From Schlegelella_A sp036263655 (lineage in GTDB: Bacteria > Pseudomonadota > Gammaproteobacteria > Burkholderiales > Burkholderiaceae_C), in the NCBI GenBank assembly GCA_036263655.1, contig DATAGP010000026.1:1-64000 (forward strand): DNA of 64,000 nucleotides. The letters run 5' to 3'. Both the position numbers and the translations under genes were made by a program. Position 1 is the first letter of the stretch; each line of letters starts with the position of its first letter. Shown here one piece after another: positions 28,027 to 40,142 of the stretch. Under the pieces are notes generated by a model, which saw nothing but the letters and a program-made list of their open reading frames with translations, was not told the DNA's origin and made no database searches.

Positions 28027-30326
28027 GACGACGCGCGCTGCTCCTGTCCGGGCTGGGGACGGCCGGTGCGCTGCTCGTCGGCTGGAGCGTGCTGCCGGCG
28101 CGCGATCGCATCGGCGCCATCGACAGCCTGCCGCCCGTGGCCGGTGCGGTGGGGCTGAACGGCTGGATCCGCATCGCTGCCGACGGCGCCGCGGTGCTCG
28201 CGATGAACCGGAGCGAGATGGGCCAGGGTGTGCACACGGCGCTGGCGATGCTCGTCGCCGAGGAGCTGGACCTGGCGCTGGCGCGCATTCGGCTCGAGCC
28301 CGCGGGGCCCGAGCGGTTGTACGGCAACGTCGCGAGCTTCGTCGGCCAGCTGCCGTTCCATCCGCACGACAAGGACCCGGCTCGCCGGACCGACGTCGTC
28401 CGAGCCAGTCAATGGATGACGTCGAAGGTCGTTCGCGAGCTCGGCATCAACGTGACCGGCGGCTCGTCGTCGGTCGCCGATGCGTGGGACGTGCTTCGGT
28501 GGGCCGCGGCGACGGCCCGGGCGCGCCTGGTCGGCGCGGCGTCCATCGCCTGGAAGCTGCCGGCCGACGAGCTCGTCGTCACCGACGGTGTCGTGAGCCA
28601 CGCGTCGGGGACCGCGGCGCACTACGGCGAGCTCGCCCGCATGGCGGTGGCCACGCCGACGGGCGAGGTCCGCCTCAAGGCGCGCGACGCCTGGACGCTG
28701 ATCGGCCAGGCGGCGCCGCGCATCGATGTCGCGGCGAAGACCGATGGCACGGCCCTCTTCGGCACCGACGTGCGCCCCGATGGCTTGCTCTACGCCGCCG
28801 TCCGCCATTGCCCGATGATCGGCGGCAGCGCCGGTGCAGTCGACGTCGCGCCGGCGTTCGCGCTTCGCGGCGTCGAGCGGGTCGTCCGCCTCGGTCCATA
28901 CGGCGGCTCGACCGCGGCGCTGGCGGTGGTCGGCCGCACCTGGTGGCACGCCCAGCGCGGCGCCCAGGCCATCGCCGTGCGCTGGCAGCAACGCCCGGCC
29001 GGGCCGCTCGACAGCGCCGCCGTGCTCGAGACGCTGGAGAGGACCGCGCGAGACGCCGCGGCATCGGGCGCCGGCTTCGTCTTCCATCGACGCGGCCGGC
29101 CGACGCTCGGCAACGTGGCCGAGGCGGCCCCGGCGCGGCGCGTCGAGCGCGTCTACCGCTCGCCCTACCTCGCCCACGCCGCGATGGAGCCGATCAACTG
29201 CACGGCGCGCGTCGCCGGCGGCAAGGTCGACGTGTGGGCACCGACGCAGGTGCCGGGACTCGCGCGCGCCATCGCCGCCGAGGTCGCCGGCGTCGACCCC
29301 GACGCCGTCACCGTGCACGTCACCTACCTCGGCGGCGGCTTCGGCCGACGTCTCGACGTCGACTTCGTCGGCCAGGCGGTGCGCATTGCCCTCGAGACCG
29401 GCGGCCGGCCGGTCCAGCTCGTCTGGTCGCGTGAAGAGGACCTCGGCCACGACTTCTACCGTCCGGCCGCGGCCGCCGTCCTCGCCGCCACGCTGGGCGA
29501 CGACGGGCTGCCGGACTCGTTGCGCATCACCAGCGCCGGCGACGCGGTGACACCGCGCTGGATCGAGCGCACCCTGCCGCACCTCGCCGGCCGGTTCGAG
29601 CTTCCGGACAAGACCGCCAGCGAGGGCCTGTTCGACCAGGCCTACGCCATCCCGAGGCAGCGCATCGCGCACGTCACGACGCGGACCGGCGTGCCGGTCG
29701 GCTACTGGCGGTCGGTCGGCCATTCGCACAACGGCTTCTTCATCGAATCGTTCATCGACGAGCTGGCCCACGAAGCCGGTCGCGACCCGCTCGCCTACCG
29801 GCTCGCCCTGCTCGCCGATGCGCCGCGCCATCGCGCCGTGCTGCAGCTCGCCGCAGCGCGTGCCGGATGGCCCGGTCAGGGGCCGGCGCAGCCGCTGCCG
29901 CGCGGCCGCGCCCTCGGCATCGCCTTGCACGAAAGCTTCGGCAGCATCGTCGCCCAGGTCGTCGAGGCGTCGATTGAGCGCGGCCGGCCGCGCGTGCACC
30001 GGGTGGTCTGTGCCGCGGACGTGGGCACGGTCGTGAACCCGGGCATCGTCGCGCAGCAGATGGAGAGCGCGGTGATCTTCGCCCTGTCGGCGGCGCTGCA
30101 CGGCCGCATCGACATCGAGGGCGGCATCGTCCGGCAGACGAACTTCCCGGCCTACCCGCTCGTCCGTCTCGCCGACTCCCCGGCGATCGAGACCCACCTC
30201 GTCGCCAGCACGCGCGACCCGGGCGGCGTCGGCGAGATCGGCGCGCCGCCGCTCGCGCCGGCGCTCGCCAACGCCCTATTCGCGCTGACCGGGACCCGCC
30301 TACGCGAGCTGCCGCTCCGACTCTGA
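28023..30326 (+). CDS. iorB: Isoquinoline 1-oxidoreductase-type molybdopterin subunit
   Basis: This is the catalytic large subunit (767 aa), holding the molybdopterin cytosine dinucleotide cofactor and hydroxylating an N-heterocycle or aldehyde. The N-terminus MRRRALLLSGLGTAGALLV is a Tat-like signal, usual for this periplasmic subfamily. Motifs are EMGQGVHTALAM, TYLGGGFGRR, and near the C-terminus GGVGEIGAPPLAPALANA, whose glutamate is the conserved base at molybdenum. The GTG at 28023 overlaps the iorA stop. The substrate is inferred only from family; aldehyde oxidation is an alternative. No cytochrome c gene or maturation chaperone accompanies it. Confidence 0.88.
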   Translation: MRRRALLLSGLGTAGALLVGWSVLPARDRIGAIDSLPPVAGAVGLNGWIRIAADGAAVLAMNRSEMGQGVHTALAMLVAEELDLALARIRLEPAGPERLYGNVASFVGQLPFHPHDKDPARRTDVVRASQWMTSKVVRELGINVTGGSSSVADAWDVLRWAAATARARLVGAASIAWKLPADELVVTDGVVSHASGTAAHYGELARMAVATPTGEVRLKARDAWTLIGQAAPRIDVAAKTDGTALFGTDVRPDGLLYAAVRHCPMIGGSAGAVDVAPAFALRGVERVVRLGPYGGSTAALAVVGRTWWHAQRGAQAIAVRWQQRPAGPLDSAAVLETLERTARDAAASGAGFVFHRRGRPTLGNVAEAAPARRVERVYRSPYLAHAAMEPINCTARVAGGKVDVWAPTQVPGLARAIAAEVAGVDPDAVTVHVTYLGGGFGRRLDVDFVGQAVRIALETGGRPVQLVWSREEDLGHDFYRPAAAAVLAATLGDDGLPDSLRITSAGDAVTPRWIERTLPHLAGRFELPDKTASEGLFDQAYAIPRQRIAHVTTRTGVPVGYWRSVGHSHNGFFIESFIDELAHEAGRDPLAYRLALLADAPRHRAVLQLAAARAGWPGQGPAQPLPRGRALGIALHESFGSIVAQVVEASIERGRPRVHRVVCAADVGTVVNPGIVAQQMESAVIFALSAALHGRIDIEGGIVRQTNFPAYPLVRLADSPAIETHLVASTRDPGGVGEIGAPPLAPALANALFALTGTRLRELPLRL

Positions 30327-30347
30327 GCGCGCCGGCGGCGCCGCGCC

Positions 30348-33608
<3,261 letters not shown>

Positions 33609-33616
33609 GGCGCTGC

Positions 33617-34450
33617 TCAGGCGCGCGCCGAGGCGAGCTCGTGCCGCGTCGAGTCGGCCGCGGCGCGCGCCGCTTCCTGGAAGTCGGCGCCGGCGCTGGC
33701 GTAGAGGATCGCCCGCGACGAGCTGACGACGATCGCGCCGGTGGTCGCGCCGGGGCCGCCGCGCCAGCCGGCGCGCACCGTCGCCGCGGCATCGCCGCCC
33801 TGCGCGCCGATGCCGGGGATGAGCAGGGGCACGGTCGGCGCCAGCTCGCGGACGCGCGCGATCTCGGCCGGATAAGTCGCGCCGACGACCAGGCCGAGCT
33901 GGCCGCTGCCCTCGTTCCACGCTCCGCCGACAAGGCGCGCGACGCGCTCGTAGAGCAGCTCCCCCGAGGCGAGGCGCTCGGCCTGCAGATCGGAGCCGCC
34001 CGGGTTCGAGGTGCGGCACAGGACGATCAGCCCCTTGCCCGGATAGCGCAGGTAGGGCTCGAGCGAATCGAAGCCCATGAAGGGCGAGAGCGTCACCGCA
34101 TCCGCCTGGTAGCGGTCGAAGACCTCGCGCGCGTACTGCTCGCCGGTGGCGCCGATGTCGCCGCGCTTGGCGTCGAGGATCACCGGCACACCGGGTGCGG
34201 TGGCATGGATGTGGGTGATCAGGCGCTCGAGCTGCGCCTCGGCGCCGTGCGCGGCGAAGTAGGCGATCTGCGGCTTGAAGGCGATGACCAGGTCGCGCGT
34301 CGCGTCGACGATGGCGGCGCAGAAGTCGAAGATCCGCGCCCGGTCGTCGCGCATCGATGCCGGGAAGCGCGCCGGGTCCGGGTCGAGGCCGACGCAAAGG
34401 AGCGAGCGGTTCGCCCGCTCGGCGTGGGCGAGCTGCTCGGTGAACCTCAT
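33617..34450 (-). CDS. pyrF: Orotidine 5'-phosphate decarboxylase
   Basis: This enzyme catalyses the last step of UMP synthesis (277 aa). It is the longer type 2 form, recognised by DAKRGDIGATGEQYAREVF, whose lysine and aspartates form the charged catalytic network. Other motifs are LLCVGLDPDPARFP, AVTLSPFMGFDSLEPYL and LLIPGIGAQGGD. The ATG at 34450 overlaps the purB stop by four bases, so pyrimidine and purine genes are coupled. The longer frame reaching 35698 is noise across purB. Confidence 0.95.
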   Translation of the reverse strand: MRFTEQLAHAERANRSLLCVGLDPDPARFPASMRDDRARIFDFCAAIVDATRDLVIAFKPQIAYFAAHGAEAQLERLITHIHATAPGVPVILDAKRGDIGATGEQYAREVFDRYQADAVTLSPFMGFDSLEPYLRYPGKGLIVLCRTSNPGGSDLQAERLASGELLYERVARLVGGAWNEGSGQLGLVVGATYPAEIARVRELAPTVPLLIPGIGAQGGDAAATVRAGWRGGPGATTGAIVVSSSRAILYASAGADFQEAARAAADSTRHELASARA

Positions 34451-35823
34451 GCGCCGGGCAGCGCCTGCGCCAGCCGCTCGGCGGCGCCGGTGTAGCTGCG
34501 CGGCGTGAGGGCGAGCAGGCGCTGCCGCTCGGGCTCGGGGATCGCCAGGCCGGCGATGAACGCATGCAGGCCTTCCCGCGTGATCGACTTGCCGCGCGTC
34601 AGCGCCTTGAGCTGCTCGTACGGGTTGTCGATGCCGTAGCGCCGCATGACCGTCTGCACCGGCTCGGCGAGCACTTCCCAGGCGTCGTCGAGATCGGCGT
34701 CGATGGCGGCGCGACCGATGCCGATCTTGGCCATGCCGCGCGCGAGCGAGTCGTAGCCGAGCAGGCTGTGGCCGAGGGCGACGCCCATGTTGCGCAGGAC
34801 CGTGCTGTCGGTGAGGTCGCGCTGGAAGCGCGAGATCGGCAGCTTCTCGCTCAGGTGCGCCAGGACCGCGTTGGCCAGGCCGAGGTTGCCTTCCGCATTC
34901 TCGAAGTCGATCGGGTTGACCTTGTGCGGCATCGTGCTCGAGCCGATCTCGCCCGGCGCGGCCTTCTGCGTGAAGTAGCCGAGGCTGATGTAGCCCCACG
35001 CGTCGCGGGCCCAGTCGATCAGGATCGTGTTGCAGCGCTTGAACGCGTCGAAGAGCTCGCCGAGCGCGTCGTGCGGCTCGATCTGCGTCGTGTGCGTGTT
35101 GAAGGTCAGGCCCAGCCGGTCCTCGACGACGCCGCGTGCGAATCGCTCCCAGTCGAAGGACGGATACGCGGCGAGGTGGGCGTTGTAGTTGCCGACCGCG
35201 CCGTTCATCTTCGCCAGCAAGGTGACCGACGCGACCTGCGCCCGCGCCCGCGTCAGCCGCGCCGCGACGTTGGCGACTTCCTTGCCGAGCGTCGTCGGCG
35301 TCGCCGTCTGGCCGTGCGTGCGGGCGAGCATGGGCAAGCCCGCGTGCTCGCGCGCCAGCCCGGCCAGCGAGCCGACCAGCGCATCGATGGCCGGCAGCAG
35401 CACCTCGCGCCGGGCGGCGTCGAGCATCAGCGCGTGGCTCGTGTTGTTGATGTCCTCGCTGGTGCACGCGAAGTGGATGAAGCCGATCGAGCGGGCGAGC
35501 CCGGGCTCGGCGACGAAGCGCTCGGCCAGCCAGTACTCGACCGCCTTCACGTCGTGGTTGGTGCGGCGCTCGATGGCCTTCACGGCTTGCGCGTCGGCCT
35601 CGCCGAAGCCTTCGGCGAGCGAGCGGACGTAGGCGCGCTGCTTGTCGGTCAAGGCGACGACGTCCGGCAGGCCGGCCTCGCTCAGGGCGATGAACCACTC
35701 GACCTCGACGCGGACGCGGCAGCGGATCAGCGCGAACTCCGAGAGCAGCGGCCGCAAGGGGTCGAGCTTGCCGGCATAGCGGCCGTCGAGGGGCGACAGG
35801 GCGGTGAGGGGAGAGGCGCGCAT
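34447..35823 (-). CDS. purB: Adenylosuccinate lyase
   Basis: This enzyme cleaves SAICAR and adenylosuccinate in purine synthesis (458 aa). The fumarase/aspartase signature is GSSTMPHKVNPIDFENAEGN, which contains the mobile catalytic serine loop. Other conserved segments are LSPLDGRYAGK, RRTNHDVKAVEYWL, HFACTSEDINN and ARTHGQTATPTTLGKE. The last two carry the catalytic histidines. Length matches E. coli PurB. The start at 35823 precedes MRASPLTALSPLDGRY, the usual N-terminus. A GATAAT hexamer at 35863-35868 may drive it. Confidence 0.96.
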   Translation of the reverse strand: MRASPLTALSPLDGRYAGKLDPLRPLLSEFALIRCRVRVEVEWFIALSEAGLPDVVALTDKQRAYVRSLAEGFGEADAQAVKAIERRTNHDVKAVEYWLAERFVAEPGLARSIGFIHFACTSEDINNTSHALMLDAARREVLLPAIDALVGSLAGLAREHAGLPMLARTHGQTATPTTLGKEVANVAARLTRARAQVASVTLLAKMNGAVGNYNAHLAAYPSFDWERFARGVVEDRLGLTFNTHTTQIEPHDALGELFDAFKRCNTILIDWARDAWGYISLGYFTQKAAPGEIGSSTMPHKVNPIDFENAEGNLGLANAVLAHLSEKLPISRFQRDLTDSTVLRNMGVALGHSLLGYDSLARGMAKIGIGRAAIDADLDDAWEVLAEPVQTVMRRYGIDNPYEQLKALTRGKSITREGLHAFIAGLAIPEPERQRLLALTPRSYTGAAERLAQALPGA

Positions 35824-35862
35824 CGTGCAGAAAGGCCGCCGGCGGTCGGCGGTGCGGCGGAC

Positions 35863-35885
35863 ATTATCTTCGCTGCCCCTAGAAT
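35863..35885. promoter_or_regulatory. Divergent -10 elements for purB and the GST gene
   Basis: GATAAT reads leftward at 35863-35868, toward purB. TAGAAT reads rightward at 35880-35885, toward the GST gene. Both lie in the only AT-rich patch of the 87-bp divergent spacer. The -35 regions are weak. TAGAAT overlaps an alternative upstream ATG (35884) and argues that GST translation begins at 35911. Confidence 0.4.
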
Positions 35886-35910
35886 GAAATCGACTCCCGG
35901 CACCCCATTC

Positions 35911-36525
35911 ATGAAACTTCTCGGTTCGCGCACGAGCCCGTACGTGCGCAAGGTCCGCATCGTCATGGCGGAGAAGAAGCTCGACTACCAGTTCGTCGAG
36001 GAAGACGTCTGGGGCAGCGATGCGATCCTCGCCTCCAACCCGCTCGGCAAGGTGCCCTGCCTGGTGATGGAAGGCGGCGAGGCGGTGTTCGATTCGCGCG
36101 TCATCGTCGAGTACCTCGACGCCCGCTCGCCCCTGGCCCGCCTCATCCCCGAGACCAACCGCGAGCGCACCGAGGTACGCACCTGGGAAGCGCTCGCCGA
36201 CGGCATCGTCGATGCGCTGATCCTCGCCCGCCTCGAGGCGACCTGGGGCGGCCGTACCGACGAGCAGCGCTCGCAGGACTGGATCGGCCGGCAGATGAAG
36301 AAGGTGGATGCCTCGATCGTGGCCGTCTCGACCGGGCTGGCCGACAAGCCCTTCTGCACCGGCATCCACATGACCCTCGCCGACATCGCCGTCGGCTGCG
36401 CCTTCGGCTACCTCGACTACCGCTTTCCCCAGGTCGCCTGGCGCAGCCAGCATCCGAACGTCGCCAGGCTCATCGCCAAGCTGCACGCGCGGCAGAGCTT
36501 CGTCGACACCCGACCGCCCGCCTGA
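35911..36525 (+). CDS. Glutathione S-transferase family protein
   Basis: This is a cytosolic GST-fold protein (204 aa). The thioredoxin-like N-terminal domain carries LLGSRTSPYVRKVRIVMAEK, with Ser/Thr in the catalytic position. LGKVPCLVMEG holds the cis-proline, and AVFDSRVIVEYLDA the glutathione gamma-glutamyl site. An all-helical C-terminal domain has the N-capping motif MTLADIAVGCAFGYLD. Substrate is unknown; stringent-starvation-protein-like roles cannot be excluded. An in-frame ATG at 35884 would add nine residues. Confidence 0.88.
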   Translation: MKLLGSRTSPYVRKVRIVMAEKKLDYQFVEEDVWGSDAILASNPLGKVPCLVMEGGEAVFDSRVIVEYLDARSPLARLIPETNRERTEVRTWEALADGIVDALILARLEATWGGRTDEQRSQDWIGRQMKKVDASIVAVSTGLADKPFCTGIHMTLADIAVGCAFGYLDYRFPQVAWRSQHPNVARLIAKLHARQSFVDTRPPA

Positions 36526-36546
36526 CCGGAGCGACGCAGCGCCTCG

Positions 36547-38175
36547 TCAGAGCGGCGTCGCCGTGAAGGTGGTGGCGCTGGCCATCGGCCAGTAGGTCCT
36601 GAACACCTGCTGCGGCGCCTCGCCGTCGAGCAGCTCGCCGGGCTTCAGGAACGGCAGCAGGTTCGCCAGCAGCTTGACGCCGTGCTCGGAGTGGCGGCGG
36701 ACGATGTGCGAGGCGGTGATCTGCGCCGGGTCGTGCAGGCCGGCGGCCTGGACCAGCTCCTTCAGCGCCAGCAGCGTGTTCTGGTGGAAGTGGTAGACGC
36801 GGTCGGCCTTGCTCGGCACGTCGAGCGCCTTCATTCGCTGCGGATCCTGCGTGGTCACGCCCGTCGGGCAGGCGCCGGTGTGGCAGGTCTGGGCCTGGAT
36901 GCAGCCGAGCGCGAACATGAAGCCGCGCGCGGCGTTGCACCAGTCCGCCCCGAGGGCGAGCATGCGGGCGATGTCGAAGGCGCTCACCACCTTGCCGGCG
37001 CAGCCGAGCTTGATCTGGCTGCGCAGATTCAGGCCGACGAGCGTGTTGTGGACCAGGAGCAGGCCTTCCTGCAAGGGCGCGCCGACGTGGTCGGTGAACT
37101 CGAGCGGCGCCGCGCCGGTGCCGCCCTCGGCGCCATCGACGACGATGAAGTCGGGCAGGATGCCCGTGACCTGCATCGCCTTGGCGATGCCGAACCATTC
37201 CCACGGATGGCCGATGCAGAGCTTGAAGCCAGTCGGCTTGCCGCCGGAAAGCTCGCGCAGGCGATCGATGAACCGCATCATCTCGACGGGCGTCGAGAAC
37301 GCGGCGTGCGTCGCCGGCGAGACGCAGTCGACCCAGGGCTGCACGGCCCGTGCCTCGGCGATCTCGAGCGTCACCTTGGGTCCCGGCAGCACGCCGCCGT
37401 GGCCCGGCTTGGCGCCCTGCGACAGCTTGACCTCGATCATCTTCACCTGCGCCTCGCGGGCGTTGGCGGCGAAGCGCTCCTCCGAGAAGCTGCCGTCCGG
37501 GTTGCAGCAGCCGAAGTAGCCCGAGCCGATCTCCCAGATCAGGTCGCCGCCGTGCACCCGGTGGTGCCGGCTGATCGAGCCTTCGCCGGTGTCATGCGCG
37601 AAGTTGCCCTTCCGCGCGCCGGCGTTGAGGGCCAGGATCGCGTTCGCCGAGAGCGACCCGAAGCTCATCGCCGAGATGTTGAAGATGCTCGCCTGGTACG
37701 GCTGGGCCCGCCCGGCGCCGATGAGGACGCGGAAGTCGTGCGTCTTCAGCACCGTCGGCTGCATCGAGTGGTTGATCCATTCGTAGCCGACCGCGCCGAC
37801 GTTCATCTGCGTGCCGAAGGGCCGCTTGTCGGAGTCGCCCTTGGCGCGCTGGTAGACGAGGGAGCGTTGCTGGCGCGAGAAGGGCGCCGCCTCGTTGTCG
37901 CTCTCGATGAAGTACTGCCGCATCTCCGGCCGGATGAACTCGAACAGGAAGCGCAGGTGGCCGAGCACCGGGTAGTTGCGCAGCACCGAGTGCCGGTCCT
38001 GGGTCACGTCGCGCAACCCCAGCAGGACCAGGCCGAGGAAGACCAGCGCCGGCCAGGGGCTCATGTCCATCCGGTGCCAGGCGAGCGCCGTCACGACGAA
38101 GCCGACCCCGCACAGCGCCCACGCCGAATAGCGGATGGGGACGTGCTGGTCGATGCGGTTGATCCAGGCGAACAT
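36547..38175 (-). CDS. FMN-binding glutamate-synthase-family protein, membrane anchored
   Basis: This 542-aa protein contains the FMN/2-oxoglutarate-binding barrel of glutamate synthase. The GltS-type 3Fe-4S ligands are C-x5-C-x4-C in CIQAQTCHTGACPTG. Barrel motifs are SAMSFGSLSANAILAL, GEGSISRHH, KLSQGAKPGHGGVLPG and DGAEGGTGAAPLEF. The N-terminus has two hydrophobic helices (residues about 16-60) and no glutaminase domain, so it cannot use glutamine by itself. Its physiological reaction is not known. A glutaminase gene lies two genes away. I use the ATG at 38175, where the membrane anchor begins. Confidence 0.88.
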   Translation of the reverse strand: MFAWINRIDQHVPIRYSAWALCGVGFVVTALAWHRMDMSPWPALVFLGLVLLGLRDVTQDRHSVLRNYPVLGHLRFLFEFIRPEMRQYFIESDNEAAPFSRQQRSLVYQRAKGDSDKRPFGTQMNVGAVGYEWINHSMQPTVLKTHDFRVLIGAGRAQPYQASIFNISAMSFGSLSANAILALNAGARKGNFAHDTGEGSISRHHRVHGGDLIWEIGSGYFGCCNPDGSFSEERFAANAREAQVKMIEVKLSQGAKPGHGGVLPGPKVTLEIAEARAVQPWVDCVSPATHAAFSTPVEMMRFIDRLRELSGGKPTGFKLCIGHPWEWFGIAKAMQVTGILPDFIVVDGAEGGTGAAPLEFTDHVGAPLQEGLLLVHNTLVGLNLRSQIKLGCAGKVVSAFDIARMLALGADWCNAARGFMFALGCIQAQTCHTGACPTGVTTQDPQRMKALDVPSKADRVYHFHQNTLLALKELVQAAGLHDPAQITASHIVRRHSEHGVKLLANLLPFLKPGELLDGEAPQQVFRTYWPMASATTFTATPL

Positions 38176-38251
38176 GCTCGGCTCCTCCTCGAGGTGCGCG
38201 ATGGTAAGACCCGCCTCCGCGGGCGACGGGCGCGTCGTCGGCCGTCGCCGT

Positions 38252-39166
38252 TCAGCGGCCGGACATGAAGGCCTCGACCCGGGCCGCGGTGTCCTCGGGG
38301 AGCTCCTCGGGGATGAAGTGGCCGGCCGCGACGGCCTGGCCGCTAACCGCACCCGCGCACTGCGCCCGCCAGAGCACGAGCGGGTCGCCCATCCGGGCGA
38401 CGACGCCGCGCTCGCCCCAGAGCACGAGCAGGTCGCAGCGGATCCTCTCGCCGGCGGCGCGCGAGGCGCGGTCGTGGTCGAGGTCGATGGTCGCGGCGGC
38501 GCGGTAGTCCTCGCAGGCGGCGTGGATCGCCTCGGCGCGGCAGAAGCAGCGCTCGTACTCGGCGAGCGCCTCCGGCTCGATGTGGCCGAGGCCCTTCGAG
38601 CCCCAGCCGCCCAGCGACCAGTGCAGGAAGAAGGCCGGGTCGGCGCCGATCAGCCGCTCCGGCAAGGGCGCCGGCTGGATCAGGAAGAACCAGTGGTAGT
38701 ACCAAGTCGCGAAGCGCATGTCGGTCGCCTCGTACACGTCGAGGGTCGGCGCGATGTCGATGAGCACCAGTCGCTCGACGCGCTCAGCGTGGTCGAGCGC
38801 CAGGCGATGCGCGACCCGGCCGCCGCGGTCGTGCCCGACGACGGCGAAGCGCTCGTGGCCCAGCGAGCGCATCAGGGCCGCCATGTCGGCGGCCATCGCG
38901 CGCTTGCTGTGCCGGGCGTGATCGAGCTCGGGCGGGCCGGCCGGCGCGGCCGGCTTGGACGAGTCGCCGTAGCCGCGCAGATCCGGGATGACCAGCGCGA
39001 AGCGGGCGGCCAGCCGCTGCGCGACGCGCTGCCACATCGCGTGCGTCTGCGGAAAGCCGTGCAGGAGCAGCAGCGGCGGGCCGCCCGGCTTGCCGCCGGT
39101 GCGCGCGAACACCTCGACCTCCCCGACACGGTGATGCGAAGCCTCGAATCCGTCGTACCAGGCCAT
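38252..39166 (-). CDS. Fluoroacetate/haloacetate dehalogenase-like alpha/beta hydrolase
   Basis: This 304-aa alpha/beta hydrolase has an aspartate nucleophile, D113, in VVGHDRGGRVAH. From memory, the fluoroacetate dehalogenase of Rhodopseudomonas uses D110, R111, R114, D134, H155, W156, Y219 and H280. Here the equivalents are D113, R114, R117, D137, H158-W159 (YYHWFF), Y221 and H283 (AAGHFIPEE), at a nearly constant offset. Oxyanion and lid motifs HGFPQTHAMW and DLRGYGDSSKP also fit. The product would be glycolate. An epoxide-hydrolase role is less likely, because the halide-binding His-Trp pair is present. It lies between the GltS-like gene and glsA. Confidence 0.86.
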   Translation of the reverse strand: MAWYDGFEASHHRVGEVEVFARTGGKPGGPPLLLLHGFPQTHAMWQRVAQRLAARFALVIPDLRGYGDSSKPAAPAGPPELDHARHSKRAMAADMAALMRSLGHERFAVVGHDRGGRVAHRLALDHAERVERLVLIDIAPTLDVYEATDMRFATWYYHWFFLIQPAPLPERLIGADPAFFLHWSLGGWGSKGLGHIEPEALAEYERCFCRAEAIHAACEDYRAAATIDLDHDRASRAAGERIRCDLLVLWGERGVVARMGDPLVLWRAQCAGAVSGQAVAAGHFIPEELPEDTAARVEAFMSGR

Positions 39167-39179
39167 GGTGTCCTCGCCT

Positions 39180-40109
39180 TCAGAAGATGGACAAGCCGGT
39201 GCGGCTCGCGAACAGCTCGAGCGCCTGCGTGCCGAGCACCGAGTTGCCGCTGGTGTCGACGCACGGCGACCACACGCACAGCGTCAGGGTGTCGGGAACG
39301 ACGGCGACGATGCCGCCGCCGACGCCGCTCTTGCACGGCAGGCCGATGCGGTAGGCGAACTCGCCGGCGGCATCGTAGGTGCCGCAGGTCAGCATGAGGG
39401 CGTTGAGGCGGCGCGCCTGGCGCTCGCTGACCACCGCGTCGCCGCCGAGCGGGTGGGCGCCGTCGCGGCACAGGTAGCCGGCGGCGCGGGCCAGCTGCAC
39501 GCAGCTCATGCCGATGGCGCACTGGTGGAAGTACAGGTCGAGCACGGCGGTGACCTCGTTGTCGATCTTGCCGAAGCTCTTCATGAAGTTGGCCAGCGCG
39601 ACGTTGCGGAACCCCGTCTCGGCCTCCGAGGCCGCGACCTCCTCGTCGAGGCCGATCGGCTCGCCGCAGAGCCCGGACAACATCTCGAGCAGCCGCTCCT
39701 TGGGACGGCCGACGCTGCACAGCCGGTCGCCGACGGCGATCGCGCCGGCGTTGATGAACGGATTGCGCGGCACCCCCTGCTCGCTCTCGAGCTGGACCAG
39801 GGAGTTGAACGGGTTGCCGGAGGGCTCGCGGTGGATGCGCTCCCACAGCGAGTCGCCGAGCAGGCGCATCGCCAGCGTCAGCGAGAAGAGCTTGGAGACG
39901 CTCTGGATCGAGAACGGCACGGCCGCATCGCCCGCCGCGGCTTCAGCGCCCTCGCGCGTGCGCAGGGCGATCCCGAACTGGCCGGGCGGCACGCGCGCCA
40001 GGGCCGGGATGTAGCTTGCCACGTGGCCCTCGCGGCCCAGCTCGGGCCGCAGCGCCGCGACGATGTCCTCGAGCAGCGGCTGGTAGGTCAAGGCAGTGGG
40101 GCTGGTCAC
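39180..40109 (-). CDS. glsA: Glutaminase
   Basis: This enzyme hydrolyses glutamine to glutamate and ammonia (309 aa, the usual length). It has a serine-dependent beta-lactamase-like fold with the S-x-x-K pair S70-V-S-K73 in FSIQSVSKLFSL. Other family motifs are EPSGNPFNSLVQLE, NPFINAGAIAV, GFRNVALANFMKSFG and GLPCKSGVGGGIVAVVP. It lies 13 bp upstream of the dehalogenase-like gene on the same strand, with only 33 bp to the divergent metX. Confidence 0.95.
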   Translation of the reverse strand: MTSPTALTYQPLLEDIVAALRPELGREGHVASYIPALARVPPGQFGIALRTREGAEAAAGDAAVPFSIQSVSKLFSLTLAMRLLGDSLWERIHREPSGNPFNSLVQLESEQGVPRNPFINAGAIAVGDRLCSVGRPKERLLEMLSGLCGEPIGLDEEVAASEAETGFRNVALANFMKSFGKIDNEVTAVLDLYFHQCAIGMSCVQLARAAGYLCRDGAHPLGGDAVVSERQARRLNALMLTCGTYDAAGEFAYRIGLPCKSGVGGGIVAVVPDTLTLCVWSPCVDTSGNSVLGTQALELFASRTGLSIF

Positions 40110-40142
40110 AATGCGGTCCGTTCTCGCTCAGCCACCCTCTCG

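Noticed and set aside
35884..35910. Nine-residue longer GST starting at ATG 35884
   Set aside because: The ATG overlaps a TAGAAT -10-like hexamer, and the usual GST start MKLLGS lies at 35911.
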